This document shows positions 42,427 through 51,884 of a stretch of DNA of 64,000 nt, piece after piece. This stretch comes from UBA1672 sp963977495 (GTDB taxonomy: Bacteria > Pseudomonadota > Alphaproteobacteria > Micavibrionales > Micavibrionaceae), in assembly GCA_963977495.1 (NCBI GenBank), contig CAXBOT010000001.1, positions 1,116,001 to 1,180,000 of the forward strand, written 5' to 3'. Every line of letters begins with the position of its first letter. The first letter of the stretch is position 1. The notes beneath the pieces were generated by a model that saw only the letters and a program-made list of their open reading frames with translations, did not search any database and was not told the origin of the DNA. The position numbers and the translations under genes are program-made.

Positions 42427-43551
42427 TTATTCATCATTGGCTTTGTTTTCTGCCGCCGCGTCTGCGGCTTCCTTCGCCGTGTCAGGTCCTGCCAGCATAT
42501 CATCGGCAATCAAACCGGCATTTGAGCGTATCTGCGTTTCCAGTTTTTCCGCAATTTCAGGGTTTTCTGCCATGAATGTTTTTACATTTTCGCGCCCCTG
42601 CCCAATACGTTGTCCATCATAGGAAAACCAAGATCCGGCCTTATCAACCAATCCGGCAGCCACGCCGAGATCAATCAACTCACCCGTTTTTGAAATACCC
42701 TCACCGTACATAATATCAAATTCAATTTGACGGAAAGGCGGTGCCATTTTGTTTTTCACGACTTTGACGCGGGTTTGGTTCCCGACAATCTCATCCTTGT
42801 TTTTAATGGCCCCAATTCGGCGAATATCCAAGCGAACAGATGCATAGAATTTCAGTGCATTACCACCTGTTGTGGTTTCCGGTGAGCCAAACATCACACC
42901 AATTTTCATACGAATTTGGTTGATGAAAATCACAATGGTACGGGATCTTGAAATAGAGCCTGTCAGTTTACGCAAGGCCTGCGACATCAATCGTGCTTGC
43001 AAACCCATGTGGCTGTCGCCCATCTCACCCTCCAACTCGGCGCGCGGTACAAGCGCGGCAACAGAGTCAATAACCAGAACATCCAGCGCACCGGATCGTA
43101 CAAGTGTGTCGGTAATTTCGAGTGCTTGTTCGCCTGCGTCAGGTTGAGAGATCAAAAGATTATCAATATCCACACCAAGCTTTTTGGCGTAACCCGGATC
43201 AAGTGCATGCTCTGCATCAACAATCGCGCATGTTCCACCCATTTTTTGTGCTTCTGCAATCACATGCAGAGCCAGTGTTGTTTTACCGGAGCTTTCAGGC
43301 CCGTAAATTTCGATGATACGTCCGCGTGGCAAACCACCGATACCAAGGCCAATATCAAGCCCCAGAGACCCTGTGGACACCGTTTCAACGTCAATTTTTT
43401 GTCCATCATTGAGCTTCATAATAGAGCCCTTGCCAAAGGCGCGTTCAATTTGCGACAAGGCGGCGTCTAACGCCTTTTGTTTTTCGGACGTATTCACACT
43501 CATATCAGTATCCTTACTCTTCGTATTTTGCCGTAGCGGTGTCACACTCAT
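42427..43551 (-). CDS. recA: Recombinase A
   Basis: RecA forms filaments on single-stranded DNA for homologous recombination and triggers LexA self-cleavage. The core is unmistakable: KALDAALSQIERAFGKGSIM, Walker A GPESSGKTTLAL, IDSVAALVPRAELEGEMGD, loop 1/loop 2 region with SRSRTIVIFINQIRMKIGVM, and FGSPETTTGGNALKFYASVR. I start at the ATG at 43551 (374 residues), which has an AGGGAG site seven bases upstream. An ATG at 43503 also has an AAGG site and would drop 16 non-conserved residues. A LexA box lies upstream and a strong terminator downstream. The C-terminal tail is acidic, as usual. It follows cckA on the same strand. Confidence 0.97.
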   Translation of the reverse strand: MSVTPLRQNTKSKDTDMSVNTSEKQKALDAALSQIERAFGKGSIMKLNDGQKIDVETVSTGSLGLDIGLGIGGLPRGRIIEIYGPESSGKTTLALHVIAEAQKMGGTCAIVDAEHALDPGYAKKLGVDIDNLLISQPDAGEQALEITDTLVRSGALDVLVIDSVAALVPRAELEGEMGDSHMGLQARLMSQALRKLTGSISRSRTIVIFINQIRMKIGVMFGSPETTTGGNALKFYASVRLDIRRIGAIKNKDEIVGNQTRVKVVKNKMAPPFRQIEFDIMYGEGISKTGELIDLGVAAGLVDKAGSWFSYDGQRIGQGRENVKTFMAENPEIAEKLETQIRSNAGLIADDMLAGPDTAKEAADAAAENKANDE

Positions 43552-43661
43552 AGCTCTCTCCCTTTTCGCATAGTTACCCGTGATGTGCAATTGATAAGCG
43601 GTAAACGATACCTCTTATGCACAACAGGATGTTCTTATTTTGTACCCATGTCAACAACAAA

Positions 43662-43676
43662 GAACAAAAAAAGAAC
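43662..43676 (-). promoter_or_regulatory. LexA (SOS) box upstream of recA
   Basis: On the minus strand the sequence is GTTC-TTTTTTT-GTTC, an exact match to the alphaproteobacterial LexA operator GTTC-N7-GTTC. It is centred about 118 bp upstream of the chosen recA start and just past the cckA stop, where a recA promoter must lie. A second imperfect site, GTTC-N7-GTAC on the plus strand, is at 43631-43645. LexA repression and SOS induction of recA are inferred. Confidence 0.85.
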
Positions 43677-43679
43677 AAA

Positions 43680-46181
43680 CTATTCTTCAAGGACTTCTTT
43701 CACCTTCGCGGCGAGGAGTTTGAGCGTGAAGGGCTTAGGAAGGAAATACGTGTTCTCGCCCATATAATCTTTGAGCTTATCTTCCGTATAACCCGACATA
43801 AAAATAATTTTCAGTTTCGGGCTGTGCTGGCGGATGCGCTGCGCCAAAGTTGGGCCATCAATGCCGGGCATTACGACATCCGTGATCAACAAGTCAACTT
43901 TGCCAGCCTCTTCCTTCTCATATAATTCAAGGGCGGCTTCGCCATTTTCAGCGCATAGAACCTCATAGCCCTTATTCGCCAAGGCGCGTTGAGAGAATGT
44001 CCGCACCGCGGCCTCATCTTCAACCAGCAAGATGCATTCGGTTCCGGTCAGGTCTTTTGCAACGGCCTTTTCCGGTATGGCTTCTTCATCTTCCTCATCC
44101 TCTTCGGCGGCGCGTGGCAGATAGATAAAGAACGTCGTGCCCTTACCTACTTTACTTTGAATATCCAAAAACCCGCCGCTTTGACGGACGATACCGTGAA
44201 CAGTTGCCAGCCCCAGCCCTGTGCCCTCACCCACGCCTTTGGTGGTAAAGAATGGCTCTAAAATACGGGTCATATTTTTCTTGGAAATACCGCTGCCTGT
44301 ATCTTTCACCTGAATAAGCACCCAATCGCCGGGGGGCATTTCTTCCTGCATGACATCTTTGGCTTTTTTATTGGTGAAGTTTTCCGTCGTAATGGTAAGC
44401 TTCCCGCCGCCATCCATAGCATCACGGGCATTCACCGCCAAATTGATCAGCACTTGTTCCATTTGCCCTTCATCGACCTTCACAAGTCCAAGCTCGCGCC
44501 CGTGAACCATTTCAAGGTCAATCGTAGCACCGATCAAACGGCGCAGCAAATGCGATAATTCTGTGAGGATATCCGTCATATCATGGATACGCTGGCGCAG
44601 CGTTTGCTGGCGCGAGAATGCGAGTAACTGCCGCACAAGATTGGCGGCGCGGTTTGAGTTCTGCTTGATCTGCATAATATCGCCAAAGGACGGATCACCC
44701 GGCTTATGACGCAAAAGCAACAGATCGGAGAACCCGATAATCGCGGTCAGCAAATTGTTAAAGTCATGGGCAATCCCGCCCGCCAATTGACCAACCGCCT
44801 GCATTTTTTGGGATTGTACGAATTGCTGCTCCAGTGATTTTTTCTCTGTCACATCAATAAAGTGTAAAACCGTGCTGCCGCCCTCGGTGAAACGCCGCGC
44901 ATGGAGCTGCACCGAAATAACGCTGTCGCCTGCGCCCTTCAACGCAACATCAAGCGCATCAGACATCGGTTGCCCTTCTTGCATTTGTTCCATGGCCGAT
45001 AAAACCGCGTCACGGTCATCATCCGCAATCAGTAATTTGAAATGCTTGTTTTCCAGCTCCGCCATATCGCGCCCCATCATACGGGCAAACTGGCTGTTAC
45101 AATCCTCGACCAAGCCATTATCATTGACCAAAACAATACCCAGCGGGGCTTCTTCATAGAAACGCTCGAAACGATCTTCGGAGGCCTTAAGCGCGCGGCG
45201 CATCTCTCGCTCTGATGTTAAATCATGGACAACGGCGCGTGTGCGCACTGTGCCGTCCTCATTATGCATGACGCTGTAATTGATAGAGGCCAGAAAAGTT
45301 TTTCCCGCCGCCCCTTTCATTTCGATTTCAACCACCTGTTTTTCATTGCCGTTATCCGTTAAGTCATACGGTTTTGCATTTTCAGGGGGGGACACCAAAT
45401 ATGTGTGCAGCGAGGCTTGTTCCAGAAGATGTTTTAAATCAACCCCAAGCCAGCGCGCAAAGGTCGCATTTGCAAAAACAAAATGCCCCTTTTCATCCAC
45501 TGAAAAGAAACTGACGGGTGCATTATCGGTAAAGTCGATCAGCTTTTCGCGCTCTTCACGCACGGCGCGGTCCGCGGTGTAGCGATCCGTTACATTATCC
45601 AAACGCCAATAAATAAAGCCCGCATGGCCTTCAATCGGCTGCGCGGTGATGTGATACCAGCCCTCATAATCCCGTTTTTCACAATAAAGCTCGATCGAAT
45701 CGGAAACGCCCCTATTCACTTGGTCAATCAACCCACGGATCAGCGGCTCTGCTTGCTCATTCGCAGAAAACATATCCAGCAAACTGAGGTAGCGGCAGGT
45801 ATCATCACGGGTCGGGCACAGTTCCTTAAAGCGTTGGTTACTGTAAATCGTTTTATCCGTACTATCTGTAATCAACAGACCGCCCAGACTGCTTTCCAAG
45901 GCTTCTTTTAAAATGATGAGCTCTTTTTCCTGCTCGGCTTGCAAATATTGGGCGCGCCGCGCAACGAAGGCCACCAATGTCGCCATCACAAAAACAGTCA
46001 TGGAAATAGCAATGGTCGCCTGATCAACGCGCGCCATGTGCACAACAAACATCATCAACACGAAATAAAGCGCAAAAACAGAAATAATAATCGCCGCGCT
46101 CAAACGTCTGCGACTGCCCGCTACATGACGGACAGTCTTTCTGCGATGTCGTTTGATAAATTCGGAATGATCAGTATTCAT
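43680..46181 (-). CDS. cckA: CckA-type hybrid sensor histidine kinase
   Basis: CckA heads the CckA-ChpT-CtrA phosphorelay controlling cell cycle and motility in alphaproteobacteria. The 833-residue protein has two membrane helices (about 29-48 and 56-74) with a short periplasmic turn. Three PAS-like segments (about 85-195, 208-322, 335-448) follow. HisKA has His472 in GGIAHDFNNLLTAIIGF, the HATPase domain has EPFFTTKGVGEGTGLGLATV, and the C-terminal receiver has Asp768 in DLLITDVVMPG. The HDFNNLLTAIIGFSDLLL core, the absence of a large sensor domain and the location directly upstream of recA all fit CckA, an order seen in many alphaproteobacteria. The third PAS is one more than the classic two. 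Confidence 0.88.
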   Translation of the reverse strand: MNTDHSEFIKRHRRKTVRHVAGSRRRLSAAIIISVFALYFVLMMFVVHMARVDQATIAISMTVFVMATLVAFVARRAQYLQAEQEKELIILKEALESSLGGLLITDSTDKTIYSNQRFKELCPTRDDTCRYLSLLDMFSANEQAEPLIRGLIDQVNRGVSDSIELYCEKRDYEGWYHITAQPIEGHAGFIYWRLDNVTDRYTADRAVREEREKLIDFTDNAPVSFFSVDEKGHFVFANATFARWLGVDLKHLLEQASLHTYLVSPPENAKPYDLTDNGNEKQVVEIEMKGAAGKTFLASINYSVMHNEDGTVRTRAVVHDLTSEREMRRALKASEDRFERFYEEAPLGIVLVNDNGLVEDCNSQFARMMGRDMAELENKHFKLLIADDDRDAVLSAMEQMQEGQPMSDALDVALKGAGDSVISVQLHARRFTEGGSTVLHFIDVTEKKSLEQQFVQSQKMQAVGQLAGGIAHDFNNLLTAIIGFSDLLLLRHKPGDPSFGDIMQIKQNSNRAANLVRQLLAFSRQQTLRQRIHDMTDILTELSHLLRRLIGATIDLEMVHGRELGLVKVDEGQMEQVLINLAVNARDAMDGGGKLTITTENFTNKKAKDVMQEEMPPGDWVLIQVKDTGSGISKKNMTRILEPFFTTKGVGEGTGLGLATVHGIVRQSGGFLDIQSKVGKGTTFFIYLPRAAEEDEEDEEAIPEKAVAKDLTGTECILLVEDEAAVRTFSQRALANKGYEVLCAENGEAALELYEKEEAGKVDLLITDVVMPGIDGPTLAQRIRQHSPKLKIIFMSGYTEDKLKDYMGENTYFLPKPFTLKLLAAKVKEVLEE

Positions 46182-46282
46182 AGCTTACAGAGAATCATGG
46201 CATAGCCCACACAGGCAGGCAAGGGTCACTTTACGTATGACAGTATACACGTTTTACAAACCGAATATCGGAAAAAGTGCAC

Positions 46283-47983
46283 TTACAGGCCAGAGAGGTT
46301 CTCACCCTTCGGCCAACTCACCTTCCAACCAAGGTTAATTGAGGTTTTTTGTTTCGGTGTTAATGTCCCCATCCAGCGCGTTACACCCTTCATATTATTC
46401 AGGTCAGCTTCATAACCTTGCGTGGTATTATCTTTCAATATTTCAACGCGGATGCGCTCATCCTTTGAGGTGGGGATTGTTTCAAGAACTGCAATTTGAA
46501 TATCATCTTTATGCAGGTTTTGAATCTCCGTCACGAAATGCCTCTCGATCACACTATCCTTGGTAATCAAGCCTGCTTCGCTACTTTCATCTTTCAATGT
46601 GTTGCGTTTCACGGTGACATTATCATCAATACCAAAGGCCAATTCGGTTTCATCATCAGGGCGCAGCATTTTCATATAGCTCTGCCCGATATACGCACCA
46701 TCACGGAACAAACTCACCTGCCCCGGTAAGATCGGCGCATCCCCCTTCAACTTCGTCTTCGCGACTAAGAAGGCCTCTGTGCTCATCTGTGGTTTGATTT
46801 GTACCTGTAATGTGTTTTCAATCTCAAAACCGCCAATCAATAACTTGGCTTTAGTTCCATCAGACTTAACAGTGGCAGGCCCTGTGATTTTATATTCCCC
46901 GACAAAGCCTTCTGTATTGATTTGCGCTGTTTGAACAGAAACAGCACGATCCATTTCAGCTACATTTTTTTGCTCTAGCGCCTGCACATAAGCTGGTGCG
47001 ACTTCCTCATCAGTTCCCGGAGCGGACATAAGTGCCATACTTCGTGCGCCCGCGCCATACCCACCTGATTTTCTAAATGCTTGCGGACTATAAATTGATA
47101 ACCAATGTGATTGCAAATCAGGCAACCCTGCGCCGCGGCTTGGTTGCGCGGTGGACAAGGTCAATGCGATATCTGCCCAATCCTCACCTGTGTTTTGCCA
47201 AACCGAACCATATTGCACCAATTCCAGCTTCTTATCCGTCACATCAAGGCGCGCATCATAGATTGGCTGCCAACTGACGCCGGAAATTTGATAGCTCAAA
47301 TCCACGTTCAATGTCGTGGGCTTATCCGATTCAAACGGTATGACAACTTCATAGCTTTGCTTTTGCCCCGTACGAAGCTGTTGCAAATCACGCTGCACTT
47401 TTTGAATTTTCTTATTCAATTCACGGATTTTAATATCGGTTTCAAGTGATGCTTTTTTAATCTGTATGGCTTTGGCGGCCAAAACATCGACGGCATTGCC
47501 CCAATTTTCAGGCATCAATTTCATTTCCGCGATATTCTCATTTTCGCGCAACGACGCGGTTTTGCCCAAATTCATAAGGAACTGATCGGCAAGCGCCATG
47601 CCACTTTTTTCCACGTTATAGACACTTTGTTGATCGCGTAATTGTTCCAACTGCGCATTCAGTTCCTGTTCGCGTGGTTTGACAAAATCTTCGAATGATT
47701 CGCGCTTATGCGTCAGTGCGCCGAACGTCACGCTGGCCTTTGAGCTCCCCTTCACGCGCAAGGAGTCAGGGAATAAATTCAGTGGCAAGCCTTTGAAAAC
47801 CAGATTATGTGCCCCCGCAGGAATCTCCACTTTTGCGCCGCGCGTTAAGGTTGCGCGGTCATTATAAACGGTGGCGGCCTTGATTGCGCTTTCAACGTCG
47901 ACATCCTTTGCCCACGCCGGTGAAGCCATCGCAGGCGCAAAAAACATAACAGCAAGACACGAAGAACGAACAAAACGGCGCAT
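46283..47983 (-). CDS. DUF4139 domain protein, secreted
   Basis: The 566-residue protein has a signal peptide (MRRFVRSSCLAVMFF, cleaved near PAWA-KDV). An N-terminal DUF4140-like region (AATVYNDRATLTRGAKVEIP) and a coiled coil at about 95-200 follow. Then comes a C-terminal DUF4139 domain (VDLSYQISGVSWQPIYDARL; ENTLQVQIKPQM). These proteins are called mucoidy-inhibitor-A-like in databases; their role in the envelope is unclear. AGAGGAA precedes the ATG at 47983 by six bases, and the ORF upstream of this lacks a signal-peptide-like start. It precedes cckA on the same strand with a 101-bp gap. Confidence 0.88.
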   Translation of the reverse strand: MRRFVRSSCLAVMFFAPAMASPAWAKDVDVESAIKAATVYNDRATLTRGAKVEIPAGAHNLVFKGLPLNLFPDSLRVKGSSKASVTFGALTHKRESFEDFVKPREQELNAQLEQLRDQQSVYNVEKSGMALADQFLMNLGKTASLRENENIAEMKLMPENWGNAVDVLAAKAIQIKKASLETDIKIRELNKKIQKVQRDLQQLRTGQKQSYEVVIPFESDKPTTLNVDLSYQISGVSWQPIYDARLDVTDKKLELVQYGSVWQNTGEDWADIALTLSTAQPSRGAGLPDLQSHWLSIYSPQAFRKSGGYGAGARSMALMSAPGTDEEVAPAYVQALEQKNVAEMDRAVSVQTAQINTEGFVGEYKITGPATVKSDGTKAKLLIGGFEIENTLQVQIKPQMSTEAFLVAKTKLKGDAPILPGQVSLFRDGAYIGQSYMKMLRPDDETELAFGIDDNVTVKRNTLKDESSEAGLITKDSVIERHFVTEIQNLHKDDIQIAVLETIPTSKDERIRVEILKDNTTQGYEADLNNMKGVTRWMGTLTPKQKTSINLGWKVSWPKGENLSGL

Positions 47984-48073
47984 AAAAAATTCCTCTGGTT
48001 TGAAATCGTAAAAATATACGTTAAAGTACAACATCACGCCCGATTGGGCAAACAGGAAAGTGTAGGTTCTAAG

Positions 48074-48343
48074 ATGAAGAAGTGTCTAAACAAGAAATGT
48101 TTTTTGCACGCATTAACGCTGCTCGCAAATGTTGTGGTCATTGCAGTATTGATTATTATTTACCTCAAATCATACGGTAGCGAGCGCTCCATCGCCTTAT
48201 TATTCATGATCCCGCCTGTTTTGTCGATTTTAGCCCTACGCTGCGGTGGTGACAGAGAAGAGCGCGCAATGAAAAACCGTATTCGTAAGGCACACTTACG
48301 CAAAGAACTTAAAGAGCTTTCTGAATTTGATACCGACGCATAA
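48074..48343 (+). CDS. Small membrane protein of unknown function
   Basis: The 89-residue product has two hydrophobic segments, ALTLLANVVVIAVLIIIYL (about 12-31) and ALLFMIPPVLSILALRCG (about 40-57), separated by a short basic loop. A charged C-terminal helix (KNRIRKAHLRKELKELSEFD) follows. I do not recognise a family. I start at the ATG at 48074, near which AGG occurs; the open frame extends ten codons upstream to a TTG. It is convergent with flhB, 5 bp apart, and divergent from the DUF4139 gene. It may be a small membrane-associated accessory protein, but nothing links it to flagella. Confidence 0.6.
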   Translation: MKKCLNKKCFLHALTLLANVVVIAVLIIIYLKSYGSERSIALLFMIPPVLSILALRCGGDREERAMKNRIRKAHLRKELKELSEFDTDA

Positions 48344-48348
48344 GAACG

Positions 48349-49425
48349 CTATTTTATCGTCCCTTTCAGCTTAAAAACATAGGAAATAATCTCGGCAACC
48401 GCTTGGAAATGCTCGGTCGGGATCATTTCATCAATTTCCACCACATCATAGAGCGCGCGGGCAAGCGGCCTGTTTTCATATAAAACCACGTCATGTTCTT
48501 TGGCGACTTCACGTATGCGCAAGGCAATCTCGTCAATCCCCTTTGCGACCACAATCGGCGCGGGCATTTCATCGGGCTTATATTTCAGCGCAATGGAAAA
48601 GTGCGTCGGGTTGGTGATGACCACATCCGCATCGGGTACAGCCTGCATCATGCGCTGTCTTGCGCGCTCGGCTCTCAATTGGCGCAGCTTACCCTTCACA
48701 TGCGGGTCCCCTTCGGATTGTTTGTACTCGTCCTTGATTTCCTGACGGCTCATCCGCATTTTCTTGTTATATTCATAGCGCTGATAAACAAGATCAAGCC
48801 CCGCAATCACCGCCAGAACAATTAAGATTCCGATCAGCATACGGATAACCAGAAATTGCAATTCCTCCATCACCATCGGGACGGGCATATCAATCATATG
48901 CTCCATTTTATCGAAATACGGAGAGATGATAATGGTTGCGACCACACCAATAATTAGGATTTTCATGATCCCTTTGACAAACTCAACAATAGAGCGCATC
49001 GAAAACAAACGCCCGAAGCCCTTCTTGATGGATATTTTGCTAAGGTCAGGTTTAATAACATCAGGCGCGAATAACGGGCCGATTTGCAGAAAAGGGCCGA
49101 AAAACGCCGCAATAAGCAGCAATAAAAAAGGCAGCAGCATGATGCTCAACGCCTTTTTTAGCGTACCGCCCAAAATAACGCCCATCCCCCCCGGTGCTTG
49201 CGGCAGGTCATGCGCATGTTCAACATAGATGCGCATCATATTCATTAAATCGGTCATCATCCCCGCCGCGAGGGATATAATAAGGATCGTCGCCGCGCAC
49301 AGCATGACCCAATTATTGACCTCACGCGATAAGGCTACCTGCCCGCGTTTGCGCGCCTCCTCCAGCTTTTTGGGGGTGGGGTCTTCGGTTTTCTGGGAAT
49401 CGTCTGTCTGGTCATTATCTGACAT
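48349..49425 (-). CDS. flhB: Flagellar export switch protein FlhB
   Basis: FlhB is the substrate-specificity switch of the flagellar type III export gate. The 358-residue protein has the DPTPKKLEEARKRGQV start, four membrane helices (about 37-57, 93-115, 152-170, 192-212) and a cytoplasmic domain. That domain carries the autocleavage motif NPTH at 272-275 (VVITNPTHFSIALKY). The C-domain end (IPTEHFQAVAEIISYVFKL) is also found in the separate small protein at 51901. It is the last gene of the flgB-flgC-fliE-fliQ-fliR-flhB series. Confidence 0.97.
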   Translation of the reverse strand: MSDNDQTDDSQKTEDPTPKKLEEARKRGQVALSREVNNWVMLCAATILIISLAAGMMTDLMNMMRIYVEHAHDLPQAPGGMGVILGGTLKKALSIMLLPFLLLLIAAFFGPFLQIGPLFAPDVIKPDLSKISIKKGFGRLFSMRSIVEFVKGIMKILIIGVVATIIISPYFDKMEHMIDMPVPMVMEELQFLVIRMLIGILIVLAVIAGLDLVYQRYEYNKKMRMSRQEIKDEYKQSEGDPHVKGKLRQLRAERARQRMMQAVPDADVVITNPTHFSIALKYKPDEMPAPIVVAKGIDEIALRIREVAKEHDVVLYENRPLARALYDVVEIDEMIPTEHFQAVAEIISYVFKLKGTIK

Positions 49426-49450
49426 GGTTTCGATTATACCCTATAAACGG

Positions 49451-50236
49451 TTAATTTGCCGTGGCGCCGTTCGAAAAGAAAAAGAACATTGCCGATTGGT
49501 AATGCATAATCCAATGATGGAACAGGGCCATTAAAACAAGCGACAGCAAAATAACAGCCATCAAAATTTGCAACGGCAACACCACAAGGAATACCTGAAC
49601 CTGCGGCATTAGGCGGGTTAAAACCCCCATACCGACATAAATCAACAATGTCACAACAATAAACGGCATCGCAAGTTTCACGCCAATCGTAAAGCTGGCC
49701 GCCACCGCTCTTGATATCAGCTCCGCCATTGACCCTGTATCGGGCACAACGCCCAGCGGGAACATGTCGTAACTTTCGACAACGCCCATAATCAACAAGT
49801 GATGCATATTGGTTTCGAAAATCAAAACCGCGCCGGTCATCGACAAAAACGCCCCGATAATAGAGCCTTGCGTCGCCAATGAGGGGTTAAAGACTTGCGC
49901 GTTGGCAAGACCTGACTGTGATGAAATGACCATCCCCGCTGTATCCAGCGCGGTCATAAATATGCGCGCCACCGTTCCGATCATCAAACCGATAACAAGC
50001 TCAGAGGCAATCAAAATGACAAGGGCAAAAGTCGGCGGAAGGGGGGATGGCATATGTGGCATCACAAAGGGAAATAAAACAAAGGATATCCCCACCGCCA
50101 TATGCAGCCGCACACGCGTAGAGACAAAAGAATCCCCTAATCCGGGCATAATGATGATGGCCGTACCGACGCGCGTAAACGTCAACATAAACGCCAGAAC
50201 ACCACCTACCAGAAAGGTTTCTAGTGCGCTTTGCAT
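49451..50236 (-). CDS. fliR: Flagellar export gate protein FliR
   Basis: The 261-residue membrane protein matches FliR. It has the VGTAIIIMPGLGDSFVSTRV segment (residues about 23-42), VLIASELVIGLMIGTVARI, FMTALDTAGMVISSQSGLAN and a MPQVQVFLVVLPLQILMAV segment. About six membrane helices are visible. FliR is part of the FliPQR export channel at the base of the flagellum. It lies 9 bp downstream of fliQ and 25 bp upstream of flhB on the same strand, consistent with one transcript. Confidence 0.96.
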   Translation of the reverse strand: MQSALETFLVGGVLAFMLTFTRVGTAIIIMPGLGDSFVSTRVRLHMAVGISFVLFPFVMPHMPSPLPPTFALVILIASELVIGLMIGTVARIFMTALDTAGMVISSQSGLANAQVFNPSLATQGSIIGAFLSMTGAVLIFETNMHHLLIMGVVESYDMFPLGVVPDTGSMAELISRAVAASFTIGVKLAMPFIVVTLLIYVGMGVLTRLMPQVQVFLVVLPLQILMAVILLSLVLMALFHHWIMHYQSAMFFFFSNGATAN

Positions 50237-50245
50237 TCTGCGCCC

Positions 50246-50512
50246 CTACCCTCCGCTGATAATGCGATCAGACAGCGTTTGCATAAACACCACCAGAACA
50301 CTCATCATCCATGGCAGAAAAAAGAAAAGGGAGAGGAAAATCGCGACAATTTTCGGTACAAAGACCAATGTGATTTCCTGAATTTGTGTCAAAGCCTGTA
50401 CCAGCGCTATCGCTACACCGACAATCAAACCGACCAAAAGCACAGGCAGACTGATTTGTATGGTAATCAGCAAAGCTTGGCGGGCGACTTCTATGACTTC
50501 AGTATCATTCAT
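50246..50512 (-). CDS. fliQ: Flagellar export gate protein FliQ
   Basis: The 88-residue protein has the two-helix FliQ layout and its conserved segments, ITIQISLPVLLVGLIVGVA and ALTQIQEITLVFVPKIVAIF. FliQ surrounds the FliP/FliR core of the export gate. It lies between fliE (91 bp upstream) and fliR (9 bp downstream). The 91-bp upstream gap is the longest in this series and could hold a secondary promoter, but I see none. Confidence 0.97.
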   Translation of the reverse strand: MNDTEVIEVARQALLITIQISLPVLLVGLIVGVAIALVQALTQIQEITLVFVPKIVAIFLSLFFFLPWMMSVLVVFMQTLSDRIISGG

Positions 50513-50602
50513 AATGCCTAGCCTATCAAATCAGGCACAGGCACAAAACCGCTATTCGCCTGTTTGGTAAAGTAAACCACATGAAAAAATAGGGGCGATC
50601 CG

Positions 50603-50947
50603 CTAGATCGGCATCCGCATAATCTCTTGATAGGCCGAAATCATACGATCACGTACGGCAACAACGGTTTGCAAGGTCAGTTCCGCAGAGGTTACGGCCT
50701 GTACAACATCGGTCAGATCAGCATCTCCGGTGATGGCCTTGGCGGACATCTCCTCACCACCTTTCATGGTTTCAACTGATTTTTCGATATTATTTTTCAG
50801 AAATTCGGAAAAGCTAACCCCGTCATTATCCGCAGCGGCGTCACCACCACTGATAATTTGTGTACTGGCGGCATTGCTGCCCCCGATCCCTTGGGAATTC
50901 GTATAGGCATTTACTGCCGCGTTTGGAGTGATACCGTTAAAGCCCAT
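50603..50947 (-). CDS. fliE: Flagellar hook-basal body complex protein FliE
   Basis: FliE joins the MS ring/export gate to the rod. The 114-residue protein has the family's FSEFLKNNIEKSVETM segment, VVQAVTSAELTLQTVVAVRD, and the C-terminal YQEIMRMPI, typical of FliE ends. The N-terminal 50 residues are variable. An AGGAAAGG site precedes the ATG. It follows flgC by 38 bp in the order flgB-flgC-fliE, which is widely conserved. Confidence 0.96.
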   Translation of the reverse strand: MGFNGITPNAAVNAYTNSQGIGGSNAASTQIISGGDAAADNDGVSFSEFLKNNIEKSVETMKGGEEMSAKAITGDADLTDVVQAVTSAELTLQTVVAVRDRMISAYQEIMRMPI

Positions 50948-50985
50948 GATATTCGACCTTTCCTACTATTTCATTCTACTCTGTT

Positions 50986-51405
50986 TTAGCTACGAAGCAA
51001 ATCTATTGTCCGTGAAATCATTGCGCGCGATTGTTCGATCATACCCAAATTCGCCTCATAGGAGCGCTGCGCCTCGCGCACATCCATCATCTCCAGCATC
51101 GTATTCACATTAGGCGTTTTCACATATCCATCGGCATTCGCCGCGGGGTGATCGGGTTTAAATTCCATCGCGAAGGGCGTTTTGTCGTCTTCTCCGATAT
51201 TATTCACCTCAACAAGGCGCAGCCCCAATTCACGATCAAGCTGGTTTTTAAAGCTAATGGTCTGGCGTCTGTACGGATCCGCGCCAGGGGTCAGCCCTGT
51301 GGTTTCGGCGTTGGCGACGTTTTCGGAAATCACACGAATACGCGTGCCTTGCGCCCGCATACCATGGGCGGAAATCTTCAGCGCATCCATCATATCATTG
51401 CTCAT
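50986..51405 (-). CDS. flgC: Flagellar proximal rod protein FlgC
   Basis: The 139-residue protein shows the rod-protein N-terminus (MSNDMMDALKISAHGMRAQG) with RIRVISENVANAETTG. The C-terminal FlgC signature reads VNTMLEMMDVREAQRSYEAN with NLGMIEQSRAMI. It polymerises in the proximal rod after export. AAAGGA precedes the ATG. It is 24 bp downstream of flgB. Confidence 0.97.
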   Translation of the reverse strand: MSNDMMDALKISAHGMRAQGTRIRVISENVANAETTGLTPGADPYRRQTISFKNQLDRELGLRLVEVNNIGEDDKTPFAMEFKPDHPAANADGYVKTPNVNTMLEMMDVREAQRSYEANLGMIEQSRAMISRTIDLLRS

Positions 51406-51429
51406 TGTACAATCCTTTCTTTAGCGGCT

Positions 51430-51846
51430 CTAACGGCCTGAACCCAGTGCGATACGGAACAAATTGACCTGCTTTTGATAGATATTAACCATCAAATTAT
51501 AATCCATGGCGTTTTGTCCGGCGTGCATCAATTGCTCTTCCATAATCACGGCGTTGCCCGAGGGCGCGACTTCGTACGTATCTTTTTGTTTGCGGGACTT
51601 CACATTGGCCGTGGCATCGGCGTTGCCCAGATGCTGCTCATCTGTTGTTGCGATAGAAACATGCGCCGTATGACCGCTGGCTTTGTCTTTCAACATCTCT
51701 GAAAAATCAACGTCCACAAGGTCTTTCGGGCGATAGCCCGGCGTATCAGAGTTCGCGACATTCTGCGCAATCACATTCTGACGTTGATTCAAAAAGTCCA
51801 TTTTTGCACCGAGTGCCTGCATAAGACCTATATCTTGTATCGTCAT
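51430..51846 (-). CDS. flgB: Flagellar proximal rod protein FlgB
   Basis: The 138-residue protein has the rod-protein motif NVIAQNVANSDTPGYRPKDL near the N-terminus and the FlgB C-terminus MDYNLMVNIYQKQVNLFRIA. I chose the ATG at 51846; the open frame runs 28 codons further upstream, across the sigma-54 promoter, without rod-protein similarity. An AAGG lies nine bases upstream. It is the first gene of the rod/export series and is expressed from the promoter at 51885-51900, divergent from the FlhB-like gene. Confidence 0.96.
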   Translation of the reverse strand: MTIQDIGLMQALGAKMDFLNQRQNVIAQNVANSDTPGYRPKDLVDVDFSEMLKDKASGHTAHVSIATTDEQHLGNADATANVKSRKQKDTYEVAPSGNAVIMEEQLMHAGQNAMDYNLMVNIYQKQVNLFRIALGSGR

Positions 51847-51884
51847 CGTTTCGAACCTTGTATAATTACATCCATAATAACTAA

